In this document: positions 41,080-50,506 of the stretch, piece after piece
How positions within the stretch are numbered: position 1 is the first letter of the stretch
How the letters are laid out: each line of letters starts with the position of its first letter
Origin: Pseudomonas citri
Lineage (GTDB): Bacteria > Pseudomonadota > Gammaproteobacteria > Pseudomonadales > Pseudomonadaceae
NCBI RefSeq assembly: GCF_025336485.1
Contig: NZ_JAODAB010000001.1
Coordinates: 186,001 to 250,000, forward strand
DNA length: 64,000 nt
Direction of reading: 5' to 3'
Program-made: the position numbers and the translations under genes
The notes under the pieces: model-generated
The model's database searches: none
The model's input: the letters and a program-made list of their open reading frames with translations, nothing else
Told to the model about the DNA's origin: nothing

Positions 41080-41523
41080 ATGGCCGGCTTCGGGCTTCGC
41101 CCTCCTCTGTTCGAACGCCTGGCCAGCCCGCCGGACGATGCCGATCGGGTGTACGACCGACAGGCGTTGCAAGACTCGGTTCATGCCGAACTGCATCGCC
41201 TGTTCAACACCCGGCGCGGCCCACGGGCCCTCACCGCACCACCGAGCATCCTGGACTACGGCATCGCTGACTGGACCGCGCTGCAACAGCAACGCAGCGA
41301 TGACCGTCGGCAGTTGACCCGGGAAATCCGCCAGGCCATCACCTGCTTCGAACCGCGCCTGCGCCTGGGCGAGGTACACGTCGAACCGGTGCCGGGCCAT
41401 CCGCAGCAACTGAGCATACGACTGCTGGGCGAACTGCGCGGCAGCCCGCACGCGTGGCCCGTGGCGTTCATCATCGAGCCCGCCGGCGACGGCGTAGAGG
41501 TACGCCATGAGCGACTCGATTGA
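41080..41523 (+). CDS. tssE: Type VI secretion baseplate protein TssE (gp25-like)
   Basis: 147 residues. gp25/lysozyme-like fold that opens sheath polymerisation; family segments PPSILDYGIADWT and REIRQAITCFEPRLR contain the conserved EIR-xAIxxFEPRL motif. Stop overlaps tssF start by 17 bases. Confidence 0.94.
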   Translation: MAGFGLRPPLFERLASPPDDADRVYDRQALQDSVHAELHRLFNTRRGPRALTAPPSILDYGIADWTALQQQRSDDRRQLTREIRQAITCFEPRLRLGEVHVEPVPGHPQQLSIRLLGELRGSPHAWPVAFIIEPAGDGVEVRHERLD

Positions 41524-43297
41524 CCCGCAACTGCTCGATTACTACCAACGCGAACTGACCTGGCTACGGCACGCCGGGAGTCTCTTCGCCGAACGTTACC
41601 CCAAGGTTGCCAGGCGCCTGGAACTGTCACCCGGCGAATGCCCCGACCCCCATGTCGAACGCCTGCTCGAAGGCTTCGCTTTGCTGGCCGCACGCTTGCA
41701 ACGCCGGCTGGATGACGATTACGCCGAGTTCAGCGACGCCCTGCTCGAACAGCTTTATCCCTTGGCGATGCGCCCGCTGCCGTCCTGCGCCATCGTTCAG
41801 TTCGAACCCGACCCCAGCAAAGGCAACCTCAACGAAGGCTACCCGTTGCCCCGGGATACGCCGTTGTTCGTCACCACCGACAAGGGCCAGAGCATCCATT
41901 TCCGTACCACCGCCGCCGTGCACCTGTGGCCGCTGGAAATCAGCGAAGCGCTGCTGCTGGGCAGCGACGAAGCCCAGGCGCTGACGGGTGTGGTCCAGGC
42001 TCGTTCGGCCTTGCGCCTGAACCTGCGCTGCCTGGGGCAAAGCCAATGGTCGACACTGGGAATCGACACCCTGCGGGTGCACCTGGCGGCCTCGCCGATG
42101 ATCAACGCCTGGCTGTACGACTTGCTCGGCGCCCACACGGTCAAGGTCCTCGCCGGTCCGCCGGGCAGCGTGCCCGAGCCGCTGAAGGGCCTGCCGCAGA
42201 TCGTCGGTTTTGCCAGCGACCAGGCCTTGTTGCCGGACGAGGATGGCGTGCACCCAGGCATGCGCCTGCTGGCCGAGTACTTCGCCTTCCCGGACAAATT
42301 CGGTTTCTTCGACCTGCCGCTGGCCGGGGCCACTAGCGACATTCCGTCGTTGTACCTGTACCTCGTTTTCGACCGGGCTCCGCCCAGCCGCCTGCCGCTG
42401 CAAGCCAGCGACATCGCCCTGGGCTGCGCCCCGGCAATCAATCTGTTTCCCAGGACTTCCGAGCCGCTGCGCCCAGACGGCACCCGCAGCGAGTATCGGC
42501 TGGTGGCCGACAGTCATCGCGAAAACAGCGTCGAGATCCACAGTATCCGCGCCATGCGCGCCAGCTCCGGCCTGGGCGTGCAGCCGGTGCCGGCCTACTA
42601 CGGCAGCCAGCACGGCAGCGACCAGACGCTGTACTGGCATGCGCGACGCGTGAGTGGCCTGAGCCCGAACCGGCTGGGCACCGACCTGATGGTCAGCCTG
42701 GTGGATACCCGGCTCGATCCGTTGAGCGATGTCCACGACTACAGCCTCACCGCCGAACTGCTGTGTACCAATCGCCACCTGGCCCAGAGCCTGCCCGCCG
42801 GCACTGCGCTGGGTTTCGAACGCCCCGGGCCGGTGGCCTGGGCCCGCCTGCGCAACCCGCCCAGCCCCCAGAGCCTGCCGCGCCTGGACGGTGAATCGCG
42901 CTGGCGACTGGTGTCGCAATTGACGCTCAATCACCTCTCGTTGGTGGAAGGTCCCCAGGCCTTGGACGCGTTGCAGGAAATTCTCGAACTGCACAACTTG
43001 CGCGACGAACCCAGTGCCCGACGCCAGATCGAAGGCGTGCTGGGATTGGGCTGCGAACGGGTCATCGCCCATGTCGGCGAAGACGCCTGGCGCGGCTGGC
43101 GCAACGGGCTGGAAGTGCGCCTGCAACTCGATCCCCAGCACTTCATCGGCAGCAGTGCCGTGCTGTTCTCTGGAGTGCTGGCGCAATTTTTCTCGCTCTA
43201 CGCCACCGCCAATCGCTTCGTGCGCACCGTTCTGGTCCAGTCCGACAAGGAGGTCAAGACATGGCAACCCCAAGCCGGCAAACCCCTGTCGCTCTGA
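41507..43297 (+). CDS. tssF: Type VI secretion baseplate protein TssF
   Basis: 596 residues. Baseplate protein of the TssF2G wedge. N-terminal DPQLLDYYQRELTWLRHAGSLFAERYPKVARRL is the family hallmark (LLxYYxRELxxLRxxGxxFAxxYPKIAxRL), the rest is the ordinary VI_IcmF_F-like beta-rich region. Overlaps tssE by 17 bases and tssG by 37. Confidence 0.96.
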   Translation: MSDSIDPQLLDYYQRELTWLRHAGSLFAERYPKVARRLELSPGECPDPHVERLLEGFALLAARLQRRLDDDYAEFSDALLEQLYPLAMRPLPSCAIVQFEPDPSKGNLNEGYPLPRDTPLFVTTDKGQSIHFRTTAAVHLWPLEISEALLLGSDEAQALTGVVQARSALRLNLRCLGQSQWSTLGIDTLRVHLAASPMINAWLYDLLGAHTVKVLAGPPGSVPEPLKGLPQIVGFASDQALLPDEDGVHPGMRLLAEYFAFPDKFGFFDLPLAGATSDIPSLYLYLVFDRAPPSRLPLQASDIALGCAPAINLFPRTSEPLRPDGTRSEYRLVADSHRENSVEIHSIRAMRASSGLGVQPVPAYYGSQHGSDQTLYWHARRVSGLSPNRLGTDLMVSLVDTRLDPLSDVHDYSLTAELLCTNRHLAQSLPAGTALGFERPGPVAWARLRNPPSPQSLPRLDGESRWRLVSQLTLNHLSLVEGPQALDALQEILELHNLRDEPSARRQIEGVLGLGCERVIAHVGEDAWRGWRNGLEVRLQLDPQHFIGSSAVLFSGVLAQFFSLYATANRFVRTVLVQSDKEVKTWQPQAGKPLSL

Positions 43298-44286
43298 CCC
43301 TGAGCCAGCGCTTGCGGCGCGATCCGCAACGCTTCGAGTGGCTCCAGGCGCTGCTGTTGCTGGAACGTGAACACCCCCAGGCCGAGACACTGGGCAGCGG
43401 CACCGCGCCCCAAGCCGAAGCCTTGCGCCTGCGCGGACCGTTGATGCCGCTGTTCGCCGCCAGCGAAATCGAAAGCCTGAGCCAGCCGCCCGACTCGGCA
43501 CCGGTACTGACCACACCGATTTTCGGCCTCGGCGGCCCTGACGGCCCCCTGCCCTACGCCTACCAGGAATGGTTGCAGCAAAGGGCCCGAGCCCGGGACC
43601 ACGCCCCCGCGGAATTCCTCGACCTGTTCCAGCATCGCCTGCTCAGCCTGCTCTACAAAGTGATGCGCAAACACCGCATCGCCCTGGGCTTCACGGCGCC
43701 CGGCGCCTCGGCGGTCCAGGCGCAGCTGCGAGCCTTGACCGGCCTGCTGCCCAAGGCCCTGCAAGAACGCCAGGCCATACCTGACTCAGCCGTCCTAACC
43801 TGCACCGCGCTGTACGCAGACGGTCGGCGGTCCCTGGCCGGATTCGCGGCGATCGTGCGCGAACAATTCGGGCTGCCGGTGGAACTGAGCGCCTACGAAG
43901 GTGGCTGGCGTAAAATCCCACCCGCCAGCCGCAGCCGCTTGCAGCCGGGCGGTCGCAACTTGCGCCTGGGTCGCAGCGCGGTGGCCGGCACCCGGGTCTG
44001 GGACGAACATGCCGGTGTGCGCCTGACCCTGGGCCCGCTCAGCGCAAACCAAGCCAACGGCCTGCTGCCCACCGGTGACACCCATCTGCTGCTCGCCAGC
44101 CTGTACGCCCTGTATTTCGGCCCCGACCTGGATTGCACCCTGGTGCTGCTGGTCCGCGGTGCCGGCCCGCTGCAACTGGGCCAGCAAGCCGCGCCGCGAC
44201 TGAACTGGAACGGCGGCCTGCAACGCCAGCCCACCCTCACCCTGCAGCGGATCGAAACCCGCCTTCGCCAGCCGGAGATCGCCTGA
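43261..44286 (+). CDS. tssG: Type VI secretion baseplate protein TssG
   Basis: 341 residues, usual size. N-terminal QRLRRDPQRFEWLQALLLLER and central GLGGPDGPLPYAYQEWL are typical of TssG. Partner of TssF. Start overlaps tssF by 37 bases; tssH follows after one base. Confidence 0.94.
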   Translation: MATPSRQTPVALTLSQRLRRDPQRFEWLQALLLLEREHPQAETLGSGTAPQAEALRLRGPLMPLFAASEIESLSQPPDSAPVLTTPIFGLGGPDGPLPYAYQEWLQQRARARDHAPAEFLDLFQHRLLSLLYKVMRKHRIALGFTAPGASAVQAQLRALTGLLPKALQERQAIPDSAVLTCTALYADGRRSLAGFAAIVREQFGLPVELSAYEGGWRKIPPASRSRLQPGGRNLRLGRSAVAGTRVWDEHAGVRLTLGPLSANQANGLLPTGDTHLLLASLYALYFGPDLDCTLVLLVRGAGPLQLGQQAAPRLNWNGGLQRQPTLTLQRIETRLRQPEIA

Positions 44287-44287
44287 C

Positions 44288-46831
44288 ATGGAACTGGCCA
44301 GCCTGATCGGTCGCCTCAACCCGGACAACCGTCGTGCCCTGGAACGGGCCGCGCAACGCTGCATGCAGCGCAGCCACCATTACGTGGAAATCGAACACCT
44401 GCTGCTGGAACTGCTCGACATCGAGGGCGGCGACTTCGCCTGCCTGCTGCCGCGCTTCGGCCTGGAGCGCGACGCGGTGACGGCGGAAATCAACAAGGCC
44501 CTCGAGCTGTTCAAATCCGGCAGCACCCGTACCCCGGCGCTGTCGGCGCAAACCATCGGCCTGTTGGAAGACGCCGTGGTCCAGGCCAGCGTACTGGGCC
44601 TGGACAGCATCCGCTCCGGCCTGTTGCTGCTGGCCCTGCTCGACCGGGACGAACGTCGCAGCCTGTTGCTCAACAGCGCCTCGTCGCTGCTGCGCATTCC
44701 CCGGGACGCCCTGCGCAGCCACCTGCTGGAATGGACCGAAAACTCCCGTGAGCACGTCGCTGGCGTGCGCCCGGCCAAGCCCGGCGAGGCGCCGCAGAAA
44801 CAGGACCCGGTGCTGGACCAATACACCCAGGACCTGACCGCCGACGCCCGGGACGGTCGCATCGACCCCATCGTCGGTCGCGACGGTGAGATTCGCCAGT
44901 GCATCGACATCCTGCTCCGGCGGCGGCAGAACAACCCGATCCTGGTAGGCGCGCCCGGCGTCGGCAAGACCGCCGTGGTCGAAGGCCTGGCCCTGCGCAT
45001 CGCCGCCGGGGATGTGCCACCGTCGTTGCAAGAGGTGACGCTGCGGGTGCTGGACCTGGGCCTGTTGCAGGCCGGTGCCGGGGTCAAGGGCGAATTCGAG
45101 CAACGTCTCAAGGGCGTGATCGACGCGGTACGCAACGCCGAAAAACCGATCATCCTGTTCATCGACGAAGCCCACACCTTGATTGGCGCTGGCGGTGCCG
45201 AGGGTGGCAGCGATGCGGCGAACCTGCTCAAGCCTGCCCTGGCCCGGGGCGAGTTGCGCACCCTGGCCGCCACCACGTGGCTGGAATATAAGAAGTACTT
45301 CGAGAAAGACCCGGCCCTGACCCGCCGCTTCCAGTTGGTGCAGGTCGAGGAACCGGACGAACTCACCGCCGTGGAAATGCTCCGTGGCGTGGCGAGCAAA
45401 CTGGAACAGCACCACGGCGTGCAGGTGCTCGACGCGGCCATCCATGAAGCGGTGAAACTGTCCCACCGCTACATTTCCGGGCGACAACTGCCGGACAAGG
45501 CCATCAGCGTGCTCGACACCGCCTGCGCCCGCGTCGCCCTCGGCCAGCACGACGTGCCGCCACCGCTGGAAAGCCTGCGCCACCGACAGAACAGCCTCAA
45601 GGACGAAGTCGAACGCCTGCGCCGGGAACAAGCCACCGGCCTGGATCATCGCGAACGCATCACTCTGCTGGAAAGCGAATCCACCGAAAACGTGCAGGCC
45701 ATCCGCGAGCTGGAAACCCGTTGGGGCGAAGAGCGCGAGGCCGTACGCGAGCTGCTCGACACCCGCCGCGAACTGCTCACCTTGAGTGAGCGCGCCGACG
45801 GCGAAAAACCCGACACCGAGATCGACAACCGCATCGACCACCTGGCCGCCGAACTGCTGCGCCTGGAAGCCGGCCTCGATGCCATCCGCCAGGACGATCC
45901 GCTGGTGCCGGAACAGGTCGACAGCAAGACTGTCGCCGCGGTAATCGCGGGCTGGACCGGCATCCCGGTCGGCAAGATGCTCGCCGACGAAGCCCATGCC
46001 GTGCGCACCGTCGGCCAACGCATGGGCCAGCGGGTCATGGGCCAGGGCACCGCGTTGAACACCATTGCCCAGCGCCTGCAAGCCTACCGCGCCGGCCTCA
46101 CCGACCCGCAGAAACCGGTCGGCGTGTTCCTGCTGGTGGGCCCTACAGGCGTGGGCAAGACCGAAACCGCCTATGCCCTGGCCGACGCCTTGTACGGCGG
46201 CGAACGCAACCTGATCAGCATCAACCTCTCGGAATACCAGGAAGCCCACACCGTCAGCCAACTCAAGGGCGCCCCACCCGGCTACGTCGGCTACGGCAGC
46301 GGCGGCGTGCTCACCGAAGCGGTGCGGCGCAAACCCTATTCGGTGGTGCTGCTGGACGAAATCGAAAAGGCCCACCCGGATGTGCTCGAAGCGTTCTACA
46401 ACGTCTTCGACAAGGGCCTGATGGAGGACGGCACCGGCCTGGTAGTGGATTTCAAGAACACCGTGATGCTCGCCACCAGCAACGTCGGCGCCGAACTGCT
46501 GCTGGACACCCCGGCCGCGCAAGTGGGCAGTGATGCCTTCAACGAAGCCTTGCACAAGGTCCTGCTCACGGCGTTTCGCCCGGCATTCCTGGCGCGCATG
46601 ACGGTGGTGGCGTACCGGCCGTTGGATGAGGCAACGCTGGAAGGGATCGTGCTGGCGAAGCTGGAGAAATTGCGCGGGCGCTACAAGGCGGCGACGGGCA
46701 AGCAGTTCGAGTTCGATGCCGGGATCGTCAAGGCCGTGCTTGCCAAGTGCAGCGCGGCCGGAGCGCGGGATGTCGAAAACGTGTTGATGACGCAGGTGAC
46801 GGGGAAGTTGGCGGAGTGGGTGTTGGAATAG
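44288..46831 (+). CDS. tssH: ClpV (TssH), type VI secretion AAA+ ATPase
   Basis: 847 residues. Disassembles the contracted TssBC sheath. N-terminal ClpN-type domain (about 1-160), then two AAA+ modules with Walker A GAPGVGKTAV and GPTGVGKTET, Walker B LFIDEAHTLIG and VLLDEIEKAHPDV, separated by a coiled-coil middle domain. Both Walker motifs are intact. The effector gene follows 25 bases later. Confidence 0.97.
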   Translation: MELASLIGRLNPDNRRALERAAQRCMQRSHHYVEIEHLLLELLDIEGGDFACLLPRFGLERDAVTAEINKALELFKSGSTRTPALSAQTIGLLEDAVVQASVLGLDSIRSGLLLLALLDRDERRSLLLNSASSLLRIPRDALRSHLLEWTENSREHVAGVRPAKPGEAPQKQDPVLDQYTQDLTADARDGRIDPIVGRDGEIRQCIDILLRRRQNNPILVGAPGVGKTAVVEGLALRIAAGDVPPSLQEVTLRVLDLGLLQAGAGVKGEFEQRLKGVIDAVRNAEKPIILFIDEAHTLIGAGGAEGGSDAANLLKPALARGELRTLAATTWLEYKKYFEKDPALTRRFQLVQVEEPDELTAVEMLRGVASKLEQHHGVQVLDAAIHEAVKLSHRYISGRQLPDKAISVLDTACARVALGQHDVPPPLESLRHRQNSLKDEVERLRREQATGLDHRERITLLESESTENVQAIRELETRWGEEREAVRELLDTRRELLTLSERADGEKPDTEIDNRIDHLAAELLRLEAGLDAIRQDDPLVPEQVDSKTVAAVIAGWTGIPVGKMLADEAHAVRTVGQRMGQRVMGQGTALNTIAQRLQAYRAGLTDPQKPVGVFLLVGPTGVGKTETAYALADALYGGERNLISINLSEYQEAHTVSQLKGAPPGYVGYGSGGVLTEAVRRKPYSVVLLDEIEKAHPDVLEAFYNVFDKGLMEDGTGLVVDFKNTVMLATSNVGAELLLDTPAAQVGSDAFNEALHKVLLTAFRPAFLARMTVVAYRPLDEATLEGIVLAKLEKLRGRYKAATGKQFEFDAGIVKAVLAKCSAAGARDVENVLMTQVTGKLAEWVLE

Positions 46832-46856
46832 GACCGGATCGGACCAGGGAGGCATC

Positions 46857-47495
46857 ATGAGCTACGAAGCGATCTGCAAAGCCGTCAATGGACATGGCGA
46901 AGGGGTCTACAATTTCGGCCAATCCAGTTTTATCAACCTCGTTGGCAAGAACAGGGAAGGCATCTGTCGCGGTGTTTGCACGGCGTGGTTGATCGCAAAG
47001 AAAAACGGAAACGACTACCTTAAGGAAATCGTGAACCCGGTTGTCACCACCGGACTACTACATGGGCAACGGACCGCACGCCAAGCTTCGGATTTCCAGA
47101 CCGAGTATCGGGACGTCAAGGGCGATTCGCCCGACTCCCCCTCCGAAGCAACGGTGTCGGCCCTGAAAACGGGAGGCCTGGGCAGCCTGGGAGAAAGGAA
47201 AGCGCGCTCCCACCAAGGCTTTGGCGACGACGGTGCCGCCATCGGCCAACTGGTGCTGACGTCGGGTTATCGTTATTCCATCCTCTCCATCAAGGGTGTC
47301 TTGGGCGGTCATTCGGTGGCCTTCTACCGGCCCTGGGTGCTGATCGGAAAAAGCAGCAGTTGCGTATTTTTCGACCCGAACTTCGGTGAGTTCAAACTGG
47401 AGGGGAGCGAAGGCATCAGCCGTTGCCTGAGTGCGGTCGCGACGGCTTACAAGCAGGGTTTGTCGACAAGCTATCGCTTCTGGGGGTTTAGCTGA
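46857..47495 (+). CDS. Putative T6SS effector: YopT-type (C58) cysteine protease
   Basis: 212 residues, no signal peptide. GICRGVCTAWL (Cys37 aligned with the catalytic Cys of YopT/AvrPphB-type GxC...W sequences; Cys41 is the other candidate), His152 in LGGHSVAFYRP, and Asp173 in VFFDPNFGEFK form the C-H-D arrangement of clan CA family C58. AAA/AAT-rich codons and an AT content higher than clpV suggest separate ancestry. The ATG follows GACCAGGGAGGCATC. The vgrG start is 3 bases after its stop, within the same transcript. No immunity-like gene sits next to it, so a eukaryotic host target is plausible; activity and secretion are inferred, not shown. Confidence 0.75.
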   Translation: MSYEAICKAVNGHGEGVYNFGQSSFINLVGKNREGICRGVCTAWLIAKKNGNDYLKEIVNPVVTTGLLHGQRTARQASDFQTEYRDVKGDSPDSPSEATVSALKTGGLGSLGERKARSHQGFGDDGAAIGQLVLTSGYRYSILSIKGVLGGHSVAFYRPWVLIGKSSSCVFFDPNFGEFKLEGSEGISRCLSAVATAYKQGLSTSYRFWGFS

Positions 47496-47498
47496 TCC

Positions 47499-49508
47499 AT
47501 GGCCCGCTCCACCGACAGCAACACCACCCTCTCCCTCACCGCCACCGCATTGTCGGCGCTGTACCCTGATTCACTGTCCGGTGAAGAACGCCTCAACGCC
47601 CTGGGCTCGCACATCCTCAACGGCATCAACGATGGCGTCTCGCTGGACCTCACCACAGCCGTCGCCAGCCATGTCACCGCCACGCTGCACAAGGACGCCT
47701 TGTTGCGCCCACTGGACTGGCTCGTCGCCGAGATCCGCCAACTCCCCGCCGACGCCACCGCCGAGCGCTATCAGCTGCTGCTCCGGCCCTGGCTCTGGTG
47801 GCTGAGCCTGGCCAGCAACAACCGGGTGTTTCAGAACCTCGCCACGTCGGACATCGTCACCACGATTTTCCAGACTCACGGTTTCACCGATTTCCAGCTC
47901 AAGCTCACTGGCAGCTACACGCCGAGGGAGTACTGCGTGCAGTACGGCGAAACCGATCTGGCCTTCGTTTCGCGCTTGATGGAAGAGGACGGGATCTTCT
48001 GGTTCTTCGGCCACGAAGACGGCAAGCACACCTTGGTCCTGGCCGACAGCAACGACGCCTTCCTCCCCATTCCCAATGGACCGACAGTGAATTACCTCGG
48101 GCAGAAACTGGGCGAGCGGGAACTGCACGGTATCCGCTCCGGGCAGGTGTGCCTGCAAGCGGTAGCCGGGGTTTACCAGGCCACCGATTACGAATTCACC
48201 ACGCCGACGACTTCGCTCTTCAGCCAGGCCGAGGCCGTGGCCGGGCCGAGTTCGATGTACGAACATCCGGGCGGCTACACCGCCAAGGCCCAGGGTGATG
48301 CGCTGACCAAGCAACGGGTGGACGGCCTGCGCAGCCAGGAAAAGCGCTTTGTCGGCGAAAGCGATTGCCGCTGGCTGGTGCCGGGGTATTGGTTCACCCT
48401 CGCCGGCCATGAAGACACGACGCTGAACATCGACTGGGTGGTGACTTCGGTCAGCCACGAAGTCAGTCACGACAGTTACCGCAATCGCTTCGAAGCGATC
48501 CCCAAGGCCACCGCTTATCGACCGGCCCGCCTCACGCCCAAACCGCGCATGCACACCCAGACGGCGCTGGTGGTGGGCAAGGCCGGCGAAGAGATCTGGA
48601 CCGACGAGTACGGCCGGATCAAGTTACAGTTTCCCTGGGACCGCACCGGCAAGAACGACGAGACCTCATCCTGTTGGGTACGAGTGGTCCTGCCCTGGAG
48701 CGGCAAGGGCTTTGGCATGCAGTTCGTGCCGCGCATCGGCCAGGAAGTCATCGTCACCTTCATCGACGGCGACCCCGATCGCCCATTGGTCACCGGTTGC
48801 GTCTACAACGGTGACAACGCCCTGCCCTACGCCCTACCGGCGAACCAGACCCAGTCCGGAATCAAGACCAACTCGTCCAAGGGCGGCGGCGGTTTCAACG
48901 AGTTGCGCTTCGAAGACAAGAAGGACGCCGAGGAGGTGTTTCTCCAGGCCCAGAAGGACTTCAACATCAACGTGCTCAACGACACCACCGCCACCGTCGG
49001 CCACGATGAAACCCTCACGGTGCAGAACGCCCGCACCCGCACGGTCAAGGAAGGCGACGAGACCGTCACCCTGGAAAAAGGCAAGCGCAGCGTCACCATC
49101 CAGACCGGCAGCGACAGCCTCGATGTGAAGGACACCCGCACCGTTACCGTGGGCTCGGACCAGACCCACAGCACTGGCGGCAATTACACGCACAAGGTCA
49201 CCGGCAACTACGACCTGACCGTGGACGGCAACCTGACCATCAAGGTCAGCGGCACCTTGACCCTGCAAAGTGGCGGCAGTTTCTCGATCAAGAGCGACGC
49301 CGACCTGGCCGCCCAGGCCGGCACCTCCATCAGCCAGAAAGCCGGCACGGCCTTGAACAACCAGGCGGGTACGTCGCTGGAAAACAAGGCCGGCACCACC
49401 CTGACCAACGACGCCGGTATCAGCCTGGTGAACAAGGCCGCCGCCGAACAGACCGTGGACGGCGGCGGCATGCTGACCATCAAGGGCGGCCTGGTGAAGG
49501 TCAACTGA
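47499..49508 (+). CDS. vgrG: VgrG (TssI), type VI secretion spike protein
   Basis: 669 residues. gp27-like head (YCVQYGETDLAFVSRLMEEDGIFWFF), gp5-like OB-fold region (WVRVVLPWSGKGFGMQFVPRIGQEVIVTFIDGDPDRP) and a long beta-helix of repeated -TV-DE/T-LTV- and DLTVDGNLT-type motifs. Ends with a stack of KAGTA-, QAGTS-, NKAGT-type repeats and GGLVKVN. No extra effector domain. The start is 3 bases after the protease gene; its ribosome-binding site GGGGG lies in that gene's 3' end, suggesting coupled translation. Confidence 0.96.
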   Translation: MARSTDSNTTLSLTATALSALYPDSLSGEERLNALGSHILNGINDGVSLDLTTAVASHVTATLHKDALLRPLDWLVAEIRQLPADATAERYQLLLRPWLWWLSLASNNRVFQNLATSDIVTTIFQTHGFTDFQLKLTGSYTPREYCVQYGETDLAFVSRLMEEDGIFWFFGHEDGKHTLVLADSNDAFLPIPNGPTVNYLGQKLGERELHGIRSGQVCLQAVAGVYQATDYEFTTPTTSLFSQAEAVAGPSSMYEHPGGYTAKAQGDALTKQRVDGLRSQEKRFVGESDCRWLVPGYWFTLAGHEDTTLNIDWVVTSVSHEVSHDSYRNRFEAIPKATAYRPARLTPKPRMHTQTALVVGKAGEEIWTDEYGRIKLQFPWDRTGKNDETSSCWVRVVLPWSGKGFGMQFVPRIGQEVIVTFIDGDPDRPLVTGCVYNGDNALPYALPANQTQSGIKTNSSKGGGGFNELRFEDKKDAEEVFLQAQKDFNINVLNDTTATVGHDETLTVQNARTRTVKEGDETVTLEKGKRSVTIQTGSDSLDVKDTRTVTVGSDQTHSTGGNYTHKVTGNYDLTVDGNLTIKVSGTLTLQSGGSFSIKSDADLAAQAGTSISQKAGTALNNQAGTSLENKAGTTLTNDAGISLVNKAAAEQTVDGGGMLTIKGGLVKVN

Positions 49509-49521
49509 CAGGAGCGCGGCG

Positions 49522-50064
49522 ATGGCCTCAAAAAGACTGGACCTGGAACGTGGCGACAGCCGGCTCGACGGGCAACTGGTCGACGGCAGGCTCGACGGCC
49601 CGTTGCAGATCGACGAGGCACAGCGCCCGCAAGCGAAGCTCCACTACGGCCAGGGTGAACTGCAAGGCACCAGCACCTTGTATCACCCCAATGGCAAAGT
49701 CTCGGCGGTGTTGCCATTCATGAAAGGCAAATTGCACGGCGTGGCGAGCTTCTACTCGGTCGAAGGGGGCTTGCAGCGCCAGGCGTCCTATCGCGGCGGG
49801 TTACTCCACGGCGAGGCCAACAATTACTTCCCCGATGGGCAACTGGCCGAAACCGAGTGCTATCGCGACGGCGTGCGCGACGGCCATTACCGCCGCCTGC
49901 ATCCCAACGGCAAGCCCGCCGTCGAGGCACGCTACCTCAACGGTCAATTGCTCGAACCGGCCCAGGCCTACGCCGACGACGGCCGCCCGCTGGACGCCGA
50001 AGGCAAACCGATCTCCCGGGTGCGCTGGTGGTTCAGGCGTTGGAATGATCCGGCGCAGGCCTGA
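49522..50064 (+). CDS. MORN-repeat (YwqK-type) protein downstream of vgrG
   Basis: 180 residues. Four to five repeats of the form G-x-L-x-G-x-(x)-x-Y/F-x-x-x-G, such as GQGELQGTSTLYHPNGK, GKLHGVASFYSVEGG and GGLLHGEANNYFPDGQ. MORN-variant proteins are commonly found next to VgrG and annotated as YwqK-family antitoxins, but whether this one is an immunity protein, a chaperone or an accessory is not known. It follows vgrG by 13 bases, ribosome-binding site CAGGAG. Confidence 0.78.
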   Translation: MASKRLDLERGDSRLDGQLVDGRLDGPLQIDEAQRPQAKLHYGQGELQGTSTLYHPNGKVSAVLPFMKGKLHGVASFYSVEGGLQRQASYRGGLLHGEANNYFPDGQLAETECYRDGVRDGHYRRLHPNGKPAVEARYLNGQLLEPAQAYADDGRPLDAEGKPISRVRWWFRRWNDPAQA

Positions 50065-50506
50065 GCTCCTTGCTTCTGCTGGACTTTGCGCGGACACAAG
50101 ACCTGAAGCCACCGGAACTCCCTGTGGGATCGATATATAACCGGGAGAACCAGGTCGGCTGTAAGGCCGCCTAACTTTTTGTTTTCGCTTTTGCTTTTGC
50201 TTTTGCTTTTGCTGTTGGGCGCCCCGTTAAACCACGCTGGCCGAACGCAGGCATTGCGTAGTGGGCATCCCGGCATGGAGGCCGGGATAGCCGCGCTGGG
50301 CCATGGAGGGCCCTTCGCGGCGGGCCCACGGAGCAATGCCGGAGTGAGGGAACACCTCGCCTAGGCGAGGTGCCGAGTGGTGGGGCAAGAGCGTTTTGGT
50401 TACTTTTGCGCTTTTCAAAAGTGACCCGCCGTCAGGGCGGAACCCTAAGCAGCCATTACCGCAGCAATGGATATGCACTCGGTCAACAAGATCCTGGTCC
50501 GCCCAG
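50065..50506. repeat. Structured non-coding element between the MORN and DUF4280 genes
   Basis: Contains a run of CTTTTG units (about 50188-50216) and a perfect 20-bp palindrome CACCTCGCCTAGGCGAGGTG (50353-50372). Several imperfect stems and the tail CTTTTGCGCTTTTCAAAAG with GACCCGCCGTCAGGGCGG follow. Frames open here are interrupted or low-complexity and were not called. Similar stretches recur in Pseudomonas genomes beside secretion or Rhs-type loci (from memory, unverified). Confidence 0.5.

Noticed and set aside
38962..41508. 848-codon minus-strand open frame over tssC, hcp and tssE
   Set aside because: Crosses several genes on the other strand that have clear domains and good ribosome-binding sites; composition is that of a shadow.
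44237..46858. 873-codon minus-strand open frame over clpV
   Set aside because: Antisense of an intact AAA+ gene; no domain.
49968..50336. Minus-strand frame over the structured element and MORN gene end
   Set aside because: Includes the CTTTTG run read as a Ser/Lys repeat; low complexity, no start signal.
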